Below are positions 29,257 through 38,539 of a stretch of 64,000 nt of DNA, one piece after another (position 1 is the first letter of the stretch; every line of letters starts with the position of its first letter). The stretch comes from CAYZGU01 sp964478165 (GTDB taxonomy: Bacteria > Poribacteria > WGA-4E > JAJDTR01), in assembly GCA_964478165.1 (NCBI GenBank), contig CAYZGU010000039.1, positions 123,614-187,613 on the forward strand, in the 5' to 3' direction. Position numbers and translations under genes: made by a program. The notes below the pieces were generated by a model, which saw only the letters and a list, made by a program, of their open reading frames with translations, did not search any database and was not told where the DNA came from.

Positions 29257-30138
29257 GTGGCGACGTATAGTTTGGGGGCTGGGCTTTTCATTTTTGACAA
29301 AAAAAATCAAGCTACTGGTGACCCGTTATCGGCGCTAGAGTCGATCGCTGCTAATGGATTCCATGAAGTCGAACTAATGGCCGAAGGTGAAGAATGGGAA
29401 TCTCCGGGTTCCCATGATAGCGCTAGCTTTTGCAACGTGCTGCAGCGGTGTGATATTTTTCCGCATACCATACATACTCCAATGTCCGGTGTTAACCTGG
29501 CGAGTTCGAATAAGGACATTCGACGTGACGGTATAGCGCGAGTTGCTGACGCACTTAGGTTTTTAGGAGAACTCGGGGGTCGGACTGCTATTGTGCATCC
29601 TACTGGAATAGCAGATTCTGCAGAAACGCCATACGCACTCGAAAACGTGGGTGCCAAGTTGGGGTATGCGTATGACTCGGTGTCTGAGCTAGTCCGTGTG
29701 GCAGAGCAAACGGGCGTCCGGATTGCTCTGGAGAACCTACCAAATAGAAGTGCACCCGACCGACCTCTTAACTCCATGCAACAATTGCGTGCATTCATTA
29801 CAGGATTTCCATCCGAGCACGTCGGTCTCTGTCTGGATACAGGACATGCTCGCATCTGTTCACTTGATCCGGCAGAGCAAGCGCGTGTTGCGTCGGAACG
29901 ACTTTACGCACTTCACATTCAAGATGTTGATGGTTATGAAGATTGTCACTGGGTTCCTGGTTCTGGTGTAATTGATTGGTCCGCGTTGGGAACAGCGCTT
30001 TCCGACATCAATTTTGATGGGGCGTGGACTATAGAAGCTCTGTCAGCTCGTGTAGATGCCACGGCGGACCAGGTTGCAGAATCATGCGCGTGTCTGCGCA
30101 AACGTTGGGAATCGGACGGAATGTCGAATCCATCATAG
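29257..30138 (+). CDS. Sugar phosphate isomerase/epimerase-like TIM-barrel protein
   Basis: A 293-residue protein of the xylose isomerase-like / AP endonuclease 2 TIM-barrel superfamily. The start is GTG with AAAGGAGAG upstream. Typical blocks: GFHEVELMAEGEEW, HTPMSGVNLASSN, TAIVHPTGIAD, RIALENLPNR, VGLCLDTGHARI, ALHIQDVDG and a late WTIEALS; their Glu, Asp and His residues form the metal centre. Likely an isomerase or epimerase of a sugar or sugar-acid, or a hydroxypyruvate isomerase-like enzyme. It lies 35 bases after the creatininase gene, so the two are probably co-transcribed. Confidence 0.88.
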   Translation: MATYSLGAGLFIFDKKNQATGDPLSALESIAANGFHEVELMAEGEEWESPGSHDSASFCNVLQRCDIFPHTIHTPMSGVNLASSNKDIRRDGIARVADALRFLGELGGRTAIVHPTGIADSAETPYALENVGAKLGYAYDSVSELVRVAEQTGVRIALENLPNRSAPDRPLNSMQQLRAFITGFPSEHVGLCLDTGHARICSLDPAEQARVASERLYALHIQDVDGYEDCHWVPGSGVIDWSALGTALSDINFDGAWTIEALSARVDATADQVAESCACLRKRWESDGMSNPS

Positions 30139-30260
30139 AATATCAGAAGGCAAGAATAGACTTGCAAGCTGTTGTTCCTATTTTTCGATACGACTGGTTC
30201 TAGCGTGCAAGTGATGTGCTTTGGTTATTTCTTTGATTTCGAAAGGGAAGGAGGAAAGCA

Positions 30261-31112
30261 ATGAAGTCTGTGCTCACAAGTGTAACCGTAATTGTCGTTA
30301 CTCTAATCCTCGCGGGTTTGAGCATGCCAGAGCCGGGCTATGCGCGACTTCGAATGCAGAATGTAGTCGGAATGTGGCTCTTTGATGAAATTATAGAGAG
30401 TGGCCCCGTGAAGATTGTCAGGGATTCTTCGGATAGGGGACATGATGGATTGGTGATGGGCAATCCAGACTTGGAAGGGCATCCACATTTGGTAGATGGA
30501 AAAATCGGTAAAGCAATGATGTTTGGAAATGGTAAATATGTTAAGGTCGCGGACCATAAAGACTTGCGAATTCACGATGTTCTCTCGATTTCGGTTTGGG
30601 TTAAGAGGCCCATGCCCAAGTTCGCTAAGGATTTAAAGTCAGCGCCTTTTTATATTCTCGAGAAAGGAGGATTTTGGGGACATAACCAACTTGGCATGAC
30701 GAATTATGGGCTCGCTATTCACAAGATTCTTGACAACATGGTGTACTTTTTCTATAAAGGTGGTCTAAGGGGTGCAAAGGGTATTCAGGATGACGACTGG
30801 CATCATTATGTGGTGGTTGTCAAGAATGGGATTGAGCATGTAACCATATATGTTGATGGAGAGCGAAGGCCAGATAGCATTACAAACGGTCAGGAGAGAG
30901 TGTCCCTATTTACATCTCAAAGATCCTTACACATTGGCGCATTAATGCCCGAGAGATTTGACTCCTATAGCGAAACTATAATCGATGAGCTAATTATCTT
31001 TAAGACTGCCCTGAGCTCAGGTGATGTTGACCAACTAAGAGGGGGATTTTTCGCCGTTTCTCCATCGGACAAAATCGCAAGTACTTGGGCGCAGCTAAAG
31101 CAAGAACGGTAA
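30261..31112 (+). CDS. Secreted LamG-domain protein (paralogue A)
   Basis: 283 residues with a signal peptide (SVTVIVVTLILAGLSMPEPGYA). One concanavalin A-like/LamG jelly roll spans about 30-250: VVGMWLFDEI, RGHDGLVMGNP, YVKVADHKDLRI, LSISVWVKRP, DDDWHHYVVVVKNG, VTIYVDGERR, LHIGALMPERFDSYSETIID and ELIIFKTALSSGDVDQ. The C-terminal tail reads FFAVSPSDKIASTWAQLK, a pattern also present in the other two LamG proteins of this window. Probably an exported ligand-binding protein. GGAAGGAGG precedes the ATG. Confidence 0.88.
   Translation: MKSVLTSVTVIVVTLILAGLSMPEPGYARLRMQNVVGMWLFDEIIESGPVKIVRDSSDRGHDGLVMGNPDLEGHPHLVDGKIGKAMMFGNGKYVKVADHKDLRIHDVLSISVWVKRPMPKFAKDLKSAPFYILEKGGFWGHNQLGMTNYGLAIHKILDNMVYFFYKGGLRGAKGIQDDDWHHYVVVVKNGIEHVTIYVDGERRPDSITNGQERVSLFTSQRSLHIGALMPERFDSYSETIIDELIIFKTALSSGDVDQLRGGFFAVSPSDKIASTWAQLKQER
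31012..31054 (+). repeat. 43-base exact direct repeat, copy 1
   Basis: Identical to 31935-31977. It encodes the SSGDVDQLRGGFFA segment of LamG paralogue A. The flanking bases of the two genes are clearly diverged, so the block stands out as unusually conserved. Confidence 0.9.
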
Positions 31113-31201
31113 GGCGTAGTTAGTTTCACGTCTCATTACTGTGGTTTTCAATTGTGATTAACTCGTTTTGACCAAGGAATCGCCTGAAGAAAGGTGACGA
31201 A

Positions 31202-32032
31202 ATGAAGAATGTAGTTGCGAGGTTACGTTATATGCTTATTGCCGTGACTCTCGCACACTTGATGTTCACAGGTGGAAGCCAGGCTCGACTTCGGCTTGAC
31301 GACGTCGTTGGAATGTGGTTGTTTGATGAAATTGAAAAAGACGGACAAAGAAATATAGTGCGAGATCTGTCTGGCAGAGGTCATCATGGTTTTGTGATGG
31401 GAGATCCCGAATTGGTCGAGGGAAAGATCGGCAAAGCGTTGGCATTCGGTAAAGGCAGATATGTGGAAGTTGCTGATCACCCGGACCTACGAATCACAGA
31501 TGTCATCACCATCTCCGCATGGATTAAGAGGCCATTGCCGAAAGACGCTAAGGATCTGAGAGGAGCCCCTTTTTTTATTCTAGACAAAGGCGGTATCTGG
31601 GCGTTTGACCAAGACGGGGAATCGAATTATGGAATCGCGCTGCATAAGGTCCTAGACAACATGTTTTTCTTCTTTTATAAGGGGGGGTGGAAAGGCACGA
31701 GGGGTATTCAGGACGACAGTTGGCATCATTATGTTGCGGTTGCGAGGGAAGATGGCCGGGACGTGATGCTGTATATTGATGGCCAGTTGAGACCAGCTAA
31801 ACATTCAGATGGTCAGGAGAGAATACAGATGTTTCCCTCAAAAAAGCCTCTACACATTGGTGCTCTAATGCCAGAAAGGTTCGATTCTTATAGTGAGACG
31901 ATGATTGACGAGGTGATCATCTTTGATACCGATTTGAGCTCAGGTGATGTTGACCAACTAAGAGGGGGATTTTTCGCAGTTTCTCGGTCGGGGAAAGTCG
32001 CAGTCACATGGGCAGATTTGAAACGAGGTTAG
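31202..32032 (+). CDS. Secreted LamG-domain protein (paralogue B)
   Basis: 276 residues, a tandem paralogue of the preceding gene, with a signal peptide (MLIAVTLAHLMFTGGSQA) and a single LamG/ConA-like domain (about 28-245: VVGMWLFDEIEKDG, ITISAWIKRP, DDSWHHYVAVAREDG, VMLYIDGQLRP, EVIIFDTDLSSGDVDQ). It ends FFAVSRSGKVAVTWADLKRG. Overall it keeps the same order of motifs with many substitutions, apart from a 43-base block that is identical to the first copy. GAAAGGTG lies upstream of the ATG. Likely exported carbohydrate- or protein-binding module; ligand unknown. Confidence 0.88.
   Translation: MKNVVARLRYMLIAVTLAHLMFTGGSQARLRLDDVVGMWLFDEIEKDGQRNIVRDLSGRGHHGFVMGDPELVEGKIGKALAFGKGRYVEVADHPDLRITDVITISAWIKRPLPKDAKDLRGAPFFILDKGGIWAFDQDGESNYGIALHKVLDNMFFFFYKGGWKGTRGIQDDSWHHYVAVAREDGRDVMLYIDGQLRPAKHSDGQERIQMFPSKKPLHIGALMPERFDSYSETMIDEVIIFDTDLSSGDVDQLRGGFFAVSRSGKVAVTWADLKRG
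31935..31977 (+). repeat. 43-base exact direct repeat, copy 2
   Basis: Second copy of the block at 31012-31054, inside LamG paralogue B at the same codon frame. Confidence 0.9.
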
Positions 32033-32084
32033 TGAATATCGAGCAATCTCATACAAGAAACCAGCGCCGAAAAAGGGGAATTCG

Positions 32085-32813
32085 ATGGGCAAACTAGATG
32101 GGAAAGTCGCCGTGATTACAGGTGGAAGCAGAGGTATCGGAAAGGGCATTGCGCGGGGGCTTGCCGAGGAGGGTGCGAGTCTTGTGCTCGCTGCACGAGA
32201 CGTGGAATCTCTGAATCGAACAACAGAGGAACTTCAGAGAGATGGGGCAACTGTTTGCGCCGTCCCAACCGACGTTACCGACGAAGGACAGGTCGAGGCG
32301 CTGTTTGATTGCACGATGCAGCAATTTAACCAATTGGATATTCTTTTTAATAATGCTGGTGTGGTTGAGGTCGGTCCGCTTGATGAACTAGGGGTAGAGG
32401 TTTGGGATAGAACAATGAGTGTGAATCTAAGAGGGCCATTCCTATGTATTCGTGCTGCCATGCGTATTATGAAAAAACAGAGAAGTGGCCGGATTATTAA
32501 CATTGGAAGTGTCTTTGCACAGCGCGTATCGGAGAACTCCGGAGCATATAGTACCAGCAAATTTGGCATCTGGGGCTTGACGCAAGTTGCGGCTCTAGAA
32601 GGCCGTCCTCATGGGATTGCTGTGAGTTGCTTGCATCCGGGTAGCACTCTTGTTGAACGTGTCAGAGACCGCTCAAAGCCCTATGTCGACCCGATTATGG
32701 AGGTCGGCGATGTAGTTCCAGTTGCGGTGCTTATGGCAAGTCAATCGCCGGAAGTCAACATGCTTGAAGCTATCGTTATGCCTATGAATCAGCTCTACAT
32801 TGGTCGCGGTTAG
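32085..32813 (+). CDS. Short-chain dehydrogenase/reductase (SDR)
   Basis: A 242-residue classical SDR, NAD(P)H-dependent. The cofactor motif is TGGSRGIGKG (12-21), then NNAG (89-92), Asn114, and the catalytic Ser142, Tyr155 and Lys159 (YSTSK). The C-terminal part lacks a specific substrate signature. It is preceded by a 52-base gap from the LamG gene and followed by an aminotransferase gene, consistent with oxidising a hydroxyl before transamination in the same pathway (inference). Confidence 0.95.
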   Translation: MGKLDGKVAVITGGSRGIGKGIARGLAEEGASLVLAARDVESLNRTTEELQRDGATVCAVPTDVTDEGQVEALFDCTMQQFNQLDILFNNAGVVEVGPLDELGVEVWDRTMSVNLRGPFLCIRAAMRIMKKQRSGRIINIGSVFAQRVSENSGAYSTSKFGIWGLTQVAALEGRPHGIAVSCLHPGSTLVERVRDRSKPYVDPIMEVGDVVPVAVLMASQSPEVNMLEAIVMPMNQLYIGRG

Positions 32814-32904
32814 AAACAGTGTGCAATGTTAGAAAGAGTATTTGGAAGAAAAGTACGCGTTCTGCTGTGTTCGCTTCTATACGCTTCGCTGACGGGGAAA
32901 CCAA

Positions 32905-34236
32905 ATGACGAACAACGCTACAAATGACTTAGAAGAGTGGTATCGAGCCACGAGTCCGCTATCGAGGGCGTATTTTGAGCGTGCTCGGAAAGTGATGCCA
33001 GGTGGTGTTAAAGGTGCATACTTTTACGAACCCTACCCTTTGTCAATCAAACGCGGTGACGGCTGCTATTTGTATGATGTCGATGGGCGGCGATTTGTGG
33101 ATTTCACGAATCACCACACAGCACAGATTTTGGGCCACAACCATTCAGCGGTGAACAATGCGGTGGTGTCCCAGCTTGAACTTGTAATTGCTCCTGGCGG
33201 ACCAACAGGAATTGAGGCGCAGCTTGCTGAAGAGATGTGTAACCGTGTTTCGTCGCTGGATAGCGTTCGCTTCTGTAACTCTGGCACTGAGGCGACATTA
33301 CATGCCGTGCGTCTCGCACGCAGGTTTACAGGCCGGACAAAAATTGCGAAGTTCGAGGGTGCCTATCACGGGAGCCATGATGCCGTTGAAATTAGTGTTT
33401 CGCCGGGGCTGCAGGAAGCAGGCCCCGAGTCTGCCCCCAACCCAATCCCTTCTTCCGGTGGTATCGCGCCCCATGCGACTGAAGAGATCGTTATCCTTCC
33501 ATACAACAACGAGTCTGCCGTAGAACGACTCATTACTGAGCACCGTGACGAATTAGCCTGCGTTCTGTTCGATCCTAAGCCCCATCTGATTGCGCAGCGC
33601 AGAGGATTTGTTGAATTTCTGGAGAGCGTCTTACAAAAACATCGCATTTTGTTCATTCTCGATGAGATTGTGAGCTTTCGCCTTGCCCGGGGGGGATTCC
33701 AAGAATGCTTTGGAATTCACCCCGATTTGACGACCTATGGGAAGGTTATCGGTGGCGGATTTCCAGTCGGTGGATTTGGGGGCCGGGCAGAAATCATGGA
33801 ATTATTGGACAATTCGAGGAGGGGAAGGGATGGGCTGTTCCAGAGCGGCACTTTTAGTGCCCATCCTATTGTCATGGCTGCTGGTTTAGCGACGTTGAAA
33901 GAGCTTACATCAGAAGCGTTCGCGCATCTTAATCGATTGGGGGACGAAGTTCGCAATGGACTCACAGAGCTTTTCCTGCAAAAGGGAATCAATGCCCGCA
34001 TGGCGGGCATGGGATCGCTGTTTAGTATTCATTTTGGCGATGCTGAAATTCGAAATTATCGAGATCTGGCCCGCAAGAACGATTCGCACGCACGTACTAT
34101 CTTTTTGACGTTGTTGGATCGGGGATATTTGCTAAATCCTAGCCTGGAGTTTAATGCGTTGTCGCTTCCGATGCAGAGTAAGCAGATAGAAGGCTTGATT
34201 GCTGCCGTCGGACATGCTGCTCAGCGAATCCAATAG
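32905..34236 (+). CDS. Class III aminotransferase (glutamate-1-semialdehyde aminotransferase-like)
   Basis: A 443-residue PLP enzyme. Visible: VMPGGVKGAYFYEPYP, FVDFTNHHTAQILGH, RFCNSGTEATLHAVRLAR (cofactor phosphate site), FEGAYHGSHDAVE, LFILDEIVSFRLARGGFQ (Asp/Glu pairing with the PLP nitrogen) and TTYGKVIGGGFPVGGFGGR with PLP-binding Lys280. The sequence is close to the HemL-like subgroup, but the context (creatininase, amidohydrolases, SDR) points to catabolism rather than haem synthesis, so hemL is not assigned. Amine substrate unknown. Confidence 0.92.
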   Translation: MTNNATNDLEEWYRATSPLSRAYFERARKVMPGGVKGAYFYEPYPLSIKRGDGCYLYDVDGRRFVDFTNHHTAQILGHNHSAVNNAVVSQLELVIAPGGPTGIEAQLAEEMCNRVSSLDSVRFCNSGTEATLHAVRLARRFTGRTKIAKFEGAYHGSHDAVEISVSPGLQEAGPESAPNPIPSSGGIAPHATEEIVILPYNNESAVERLITEHRDELACVLFDPKPHLIAQRRGFVEFLESVLQKHRILFILDEIVSFRLARGGFQECFGIHPDLTTYGKVIGGGFPVGGFGGRAEIMELLDNSRRGRDGLFQSGTFSAHPIVMAAGLATLKELTSEAFAHLNRLGDEVRNGLTELFLQKGINARMAGMGSLFSIHFGDAEIRNYRDLARKNDSHARTIFLTLLDRGYLLNPSLEFNALSLPMQSKQIEGLIAAVGHAAQRIQ

Positions 34237-34324
34237 CCAGGTTTCAACTTGACAGGTTGCAAGAAGGGAACTCCCAATATTGAGTCGTGTTACATCGCAG
34301 AAGAATGGGAGGAATAGATGAGTT

Positions 34325-35101
34325 ATGGCCAAGCTAAATTTTGCGCCTAGAGTGCCAATATTTGATGCCAACATCGGCGTGGGTCACCGGTTTGACCAAC
34401 CGGCACCGTTTGACAATGTCGCCGCGCTATTGAGTGAGATGGATCGTCACCGGGTTGAACGTGCCTTAATCTATCATGTCCATGGCGAGGCCATCAGCGG
34501 GTTGGATGGAAACAGAGCGTTGGCGGAGTGGACTGACGGCCAGGTGCGGCTCAGTCCGCAGTGGACGGCTAGTCCGGTCAGGGAATCTCTACTTCAACTA
34601 CAGCAGTTTCACGCGGTTGGGAAAGTGAAGAGTGTGCGTCTCCATGCAACTCGATTGGGCAGCTCCGCTGTTGCGATTCCATTTGTTGATTGGGTCTACG
34701 GCGAGTTGCTAGAATGGTTACAGAGAGAGAATTTACCGTTGTGGATTTCCCTCTCGGATACGCCACCCACAGACATAATGGATACCCTTAAACGCTTTCC
34801 GGATCTAGTGACCGTTCTATTGGGGGCGCATTACACCGTTGGGTTTCTTGTTCATCCCTTGCTTCGGCACTTGCCCAATGCTCATCTGGAGTTGAGCCGA
34901 TACGAAGAGTTAGGTGGTATTCAAACATTAAAAAGCGAATTTGGAATTGAACGCTTGATTTATGGGTCTTTTTACCCCCGCTATGCGATGGGACCGATGA
35001 TTTATTCTATACATCACGCAGGTCTGGACGAGAGCGAACTCTCCTCGATCTGTGCAGGAAATTTGAAGCGAATACTGGGAGAGGGCGAAGGCGATGATTG
35101 A
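34325..35101 (+). CDS. Amidohydrolase-like TIM-barrel protein without metal ligands
   Basis: 258 residues with the overall layout of amidohydrolase-2 family proteins: FDANIGVGHRFD at the first strand, RALIYHVHGE, VRLHATRLG, and IERLIYGSFYPRYAMGP near the end. The expected His-x-His of strand one is missing (Asn/Gly instead), and the catalytic Asp of the usual YGSD block is Phe216 (YGSF). It therefore looks like a non-catalytic paralogue. Its stop overlaps the start of an intact amidohydrolase by eight bases, so the two are made together and may form a complex (inference). Confidence 0.75.
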   Translation: MAKLNFAPRVPIFDANIGVGHRFDQPAPFDNVAALLSEMDRHRVERALIYHVHGEAISGLDGNRALAEWTDGQVRLSPQWTASPVRESLLQLQQFHAVGKVKSVRLHATRLGSSAVAIPFVDWVYGELLEWLQRENLPLWISLSDTPPTDIMDTLKRFPDLVTVLLGAHYTVGFLVHPLLRHLPNAHLELSRYEELGGIQTLKSEFGIERLIYGSFYPRYAMGPMIYSIHHAGLDESELSSICAGNLKRILGEGEGDD

Positions 35102-35849
35102 GGGGGCAGTTGTAATTGACTTTCACGGGCATACCGGACGTTGGGAGTACCTGGGTATGACCGATGATGCAACGGCGATGTTGCGGGCCATGGATGCTGT
35201 GGGGATTGACCGCGCTTGTGTGTTCAATATCTTTCACCCCGACGGAACGCGTGCGAATGACGTGACAGAGGCTTTTGTGTCTGAGCACCCAGACCGTTTC
35301 ATTGGTTTTGCTTATGTCTCTCCGTTGATGCCTAATCTCATGGTTCCTGAACTACATCGTGCAATAGATAAATTGGGATTTTCCGCTATCAAAATTTATC
35401 CAACCTATACGCCGTATCGCCTCAACCACCCCGCATGGCATCCAGTTTATCAGTTCGCACACGACCGGGAATTGACCGTGTTGTCTCATACTGGTGAGTC
35501 TCCGTCGACCACTGAACCTAAATACTTTGGTGAGGTAGCACCGCTTTTTCCCAAAGCTAATTTTGTCGCGGGTCATGCCGGAAACACGGCGTCAGGGCGT
35601 CGTCAAGCTATCGAGGCGTGCCGTCACCACTCTAATTTCTACGTGGAAACTTGCTCCACGTTCCGCACGCCGGGCGTAATCGAGGAATTGGTTTCTGCGG
35701 CCGGTCCAGATCGCGTTCTCTATGGATCCGACATGCCGTTAATGAATCCGATTTCGCAGATTGGAAAGATTATTACCGCGGATATTAGTGACGATGACAA
35801 GCGTCTAGTTCTGGGTGACAACGCGAGGCGTCTGCTAAAACTGAATTGA
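35094..35849 (+). CDS. Amidohydrolase family protein (amidohydrolase 2)
   Basis: A 251-residue metal-dependent hydrolase or decarboxylase of the amidohydrolase-2 group. It has the His11-x-His13 pair (DFHGHTGRW), Lys in FSAIKIYPTY, VLSHTGES, FVAGHAGNTASG and catalytic Asp213 (VLYGSDMPL). It is complete and overlaps the preceding degenerate paralogue. It lies in the same run as the creatininase and aminotransferase, suggesting ring opening or decarboxylation of a catabolic intermediate. No signal peptide. Confidence 0.92.
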   Translation: MIEGAVVIDFHGHTGRWEYLGMTDDATAMLRAMDAVGIDRACVFNIFHPDGTRANDVTEAFVSEHPDRFIGFAYVSPLMPNLMVPELHRAIDKLGFSAIKIYPTYTPYRLNHPAWHPVYQFAHDRELTVLSHTGESPSTTEPKYFGEVAPLFPKANFVAGHAGNTASGRRQAIEACRHHSNFYVETCSTFRTPGVIEELVSAAGPDRVLYGSDMPLMNPISQIGKIITADISDDDKRLVLGDNARRLLKLN

Positions 35850-35968
35850 ATGTAATTGCTCGGCAAGCGATGTTGGCTCATTATTGATTAAAAAGTGTGT
35901 GGCGAGGCCTTACTGGCGTTGCCCCTCTTCTTTTTTGGTTGGTCATTCTGAGGATAGCAAAGGAGTGC

Positions 35969-37921
35969 ATGGAAACCTCCCCCAGTAGCCCGGTTAAGCC
36001 AGAACGAATTTCCTGGCGCGCGATCCTACTCGCATTAATCTTGTTGCCGTTTATTTATCGCTGGCACATCGAGTGTGAAGCGCTTCGGTACACATTTCCA
36101 ACGCTGATGGCTCCTTTTTACAGTGTCATCTTTGTAATGGTGATTGTAGCAGTGATTAATCTTCCTCTTCGGAGATTTGCTGCAAACCATGCCTTAACAG
36201 GTGCCGAATTAAGCTCTCTCTATGTGTTCTTGTCGGTAACGTTGTTGTTTATGTCTTATGACATGTTCCTTCCGCTCGTCTCTATCATTGTTCACGCGTT
36301 TTGGTTTGCCTCCCCTGAAAATGAGTGGAGAGATCTCTTCTGGCATTATCTTCCAAGTTGGCTTACGATAAATGATGAAGATGCGCTGCGGGCATTTTAC
36401 CTCGGCGAGGAGTCAATCTTTGATTGGCGACGCCTTCGACCGTGGATTGAGCCTGTGTTTTGGTGGTGCCTCTTCACCTTTGTTCTAATATTCGTGATGC
36501 AATGTATTAACACAATCATTCGTAAGCAATGGATTGAGCAGGAACGTCTTGCATATCCAATTGTTCAGCTTCCCTACGAGATTGCGTATAACACGAGTTC
36601 ATTTTTACGGAACAAACCTATGTGGTGGGGGTTTGGAATCGCCGCAACGATTAGCATCATCAACGGGCTACATGTCATGTATCCGTCTATTCCTGGGATT
36701 CCAAACAAGAACATTCCGTTGGCGTCCCTATTTACAGAAAAGCCTTGGTCTTCCATGATGAGAGGTCATTTTGCTATTGTCCTCAATCCCTACGCTATCG
36801 GACTTAGCTTTTTGATGCCCCTTGACTTACTGGCCTCATGTGTTCTCTTCTACTTTGTTATCAAAGCGCAATTTGTCATCACGACTGCTGTGGGACTGGA
36901 TAAAGGGGGATTTCCCTTCCCAATGGAGCAGAATATTGGCGCGTACACTGGGGCTTGCGTTATCGGTCTCTGGGCCACGCGCAGGCATATATGGCGTTCG
37001 TTTACTTATGCGTTTAGTCAACGAAATTGGCAAAAGCATCGCGACGTCGACGGTGAAAATAATCCGATGGATTATCGAACTGCGTTCATAGGCTTACTGT
37101 TCGGAGCGATTTTCCTTGTTGCTTTTGCGATGCGTGGAGGCATGGCACCGCAGATGGCAGTTCTGTTTTTTGCCGCCCACTTTGCTATCGCTATCGCCCT
37201 GACGCGTATCCGTGCAGAGATTGGCCTACCGGTTCATCAGACAACGGGCATTGGTCCGCATCACAGTGTTGTTAGTCTCCTTGGTGCACGGCGGATTGGT
37301 GCGCCGAGTTTGACCTGGTTTTCCCTTTTCTTTTGGTTTAATCGAGATAACCGCAGCCATCCCATGCCGCACCAACTCGAAGCATTCAAACTCTCAGAGC
37401 GTGGTAACATCGAAGCTAGGGGTTTGTCCCGATGGATGCTTGCATTGATTGCAATCGCAATGCCGTTATGCATTCTGATGCTTCTGGACACCTTTCTAGA
37501 GCTCGGCGTTGATACCGGTAAGGTGGGCAAACAGATTAACAGTTTTGGTGGCCGAGCGTATAATGGTTTGCACCACTGGCTTAATTCAAGCCAAGAAGCG
37601 AATGTACCGCACATTGTGGCAATGACTATTGGATTTGGTTTCACGCTTGCTCTCGCAGTCATGCGCAGTCGATTTTTTTGGTGGCCGGTTCACCCACTTG
37701 GTTATGGAGTTGCCTTTCATCTCCACATTTTTTGGTCAACATTGCTCGTTAGTTGTGTTGCAAAGTGGCTTATCCTGAAACATGGGGGTCTTGCAGTATA
37801 TCGAAAGGCGGTCCCGTTCTTTCTTGGTCTAGTGTTGGGAGATTTCATGCTCGGTAGTTTCTGGAATATAATGAGCATTGTTCTCAACCGACCTATGTAT
37901 ACATTGGATGCATGGCTCTGA
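35969..37921 (+). CDS. Large multi-pass membrane protein (DUF6785/DUF6784-like)
   Basis: The start chosen is the ATG with AAAGGAG five bases before it, giving 650 residues; the frame is open 24 codons further up from a GTG without a site. At least 12 hydrophobic segments are visible. Motifs NLPLRRFAANHALTGAELSS, EQERLAYPIVQLPYEI and ALTRIRAEIGLPVHQTTGIG match large OPT-transporter-like membrane proteins now named DUF6784/DUF6785. Function unproven; uptake of the compound broken down by the upstream enzymes is a reasonable guess. It is the last gene of the plus-strand run. Confidence 0.82.
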   Translation: METSPSSPVKPERISWRAILLALILLPFIYRWHIECEALRYTFPTLMAPFYSVIFVMVIVAVINLPLRRFAANHALTGAELSSLYVFLSVTLLFMSYDMFLPLVSIIVHAFWFASPENEWRDLFWHYLPSWLTINDEDALRAFYLGEESIFDWRRLRPWIEPVFWWCLFTFVLIFVMQCINTIIRKQWIEQERLAYPIVQLPYEIAYNTSSFLRNKPMWWGFGIAATISIINGLHVMYPSIPGIPNKNIPLASLFTEKPWSSMMRGHFAIVLNPYAIGLSFLMPLDLLASCVLFYFVIKAQFVITTAVGLDKGGFPFPMEQNIGAYTGACVIGLWATRRHIWRSFTYAFSQRNWQKHRDVDGENNPMDYRTAFIGLLFGAIFLVAFAMRGGMAPQMAVLFFAAHFAIAIALTRIRAEIGLPVHQTTGIGPHHSVVSLLGARRIGAPSLTWFSLFFWFNRDNRSHPMPHQLEAFKLSERGNIEARGLSRWMLALIAIAMPLCILMLLDTFLELGVDTGKVGKQINSFGGRAYNGLHHWLNSSQEANVPHIVAMTIGFGFTLALAVMRSRFFWWPVHPLGYGVAFHLHIFWSTLLVSCVAKWLILKHGGLAVYRKAVPFFLGLVLGDFMLGSFWNIMSIVLNRPMYTLDAWL

Positions 37922-38539
37922 CACATGATTAGGTGATTCTTTTGTTGTTTCGGGTCTGTGAGAAATGTCCAAAGGTTCCATGGGAAATGCAGTATTCCAG
38001 AAGAGACGATCGCTATCTTTTTACCTGAATTAGATTGGACTAAACAAGAAATGTTTTGGTTGATTTGCGAAATAGCAGGTGTGATGATTGGTGATGTGGA
38101 GTATTCCTCGCATCGAGGCAGGTTGTTTGCGTTAAATTTCGAGATATGAGTCCTGGGCCTTTTGGCATACAATTTGCCCGTTCATTCCTATTCCTTGCCT
38201 GTTTTCGCATTGTTGTTTTACCCACATTATTTCATGAGTTGTCTGATTGTCTAAGGTTTTGTCGGGCTTGAAGTAGAGGCTTTCGAATTCCATCTGGTAT
38301 TGAGCCGCCTTCGAACCTAAAATACCTCCGTAGAAGGTGACGTTGGTAGAAAGGCGTTCGATTAAGAAGAGTTTCTGAGTTTTACTCAATTTTGACTTCA
38401 CTAGCTGATTACGGATTCATCGTTAGTTTGTGTGAGAACGAATATGACTGATCTGGTGGCGCAGCAATCTATAGCGGTTACAGTTATCTAATCCGAATCC
38501 GGAACTAACAACAGCGAGGCTGCGTGAGCGTAGGGATAT
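37922..38539. other. Intergenic stretch, one doubtful small frame
   Basis: 618 bases. The only notable frame is on the minus strand (38132-38401, GTG start, 89 codons, MKSKLSKTQKLFLIERLS at its start), with protein-like charge balance but no ribosome-binding site and no recognised family. I do not call it a gene. GTAGGG lies before the next plus-strand start. Confidence 0.4.

Noticed and set aside
38132..38401. 89-codon minus-strand frame starting with GTG
   Set aside because: Balanced composition, but a stop codon directly upstream, no ribosome-binding site and no recognisable family; left as a possibility inside the intergenic entry.
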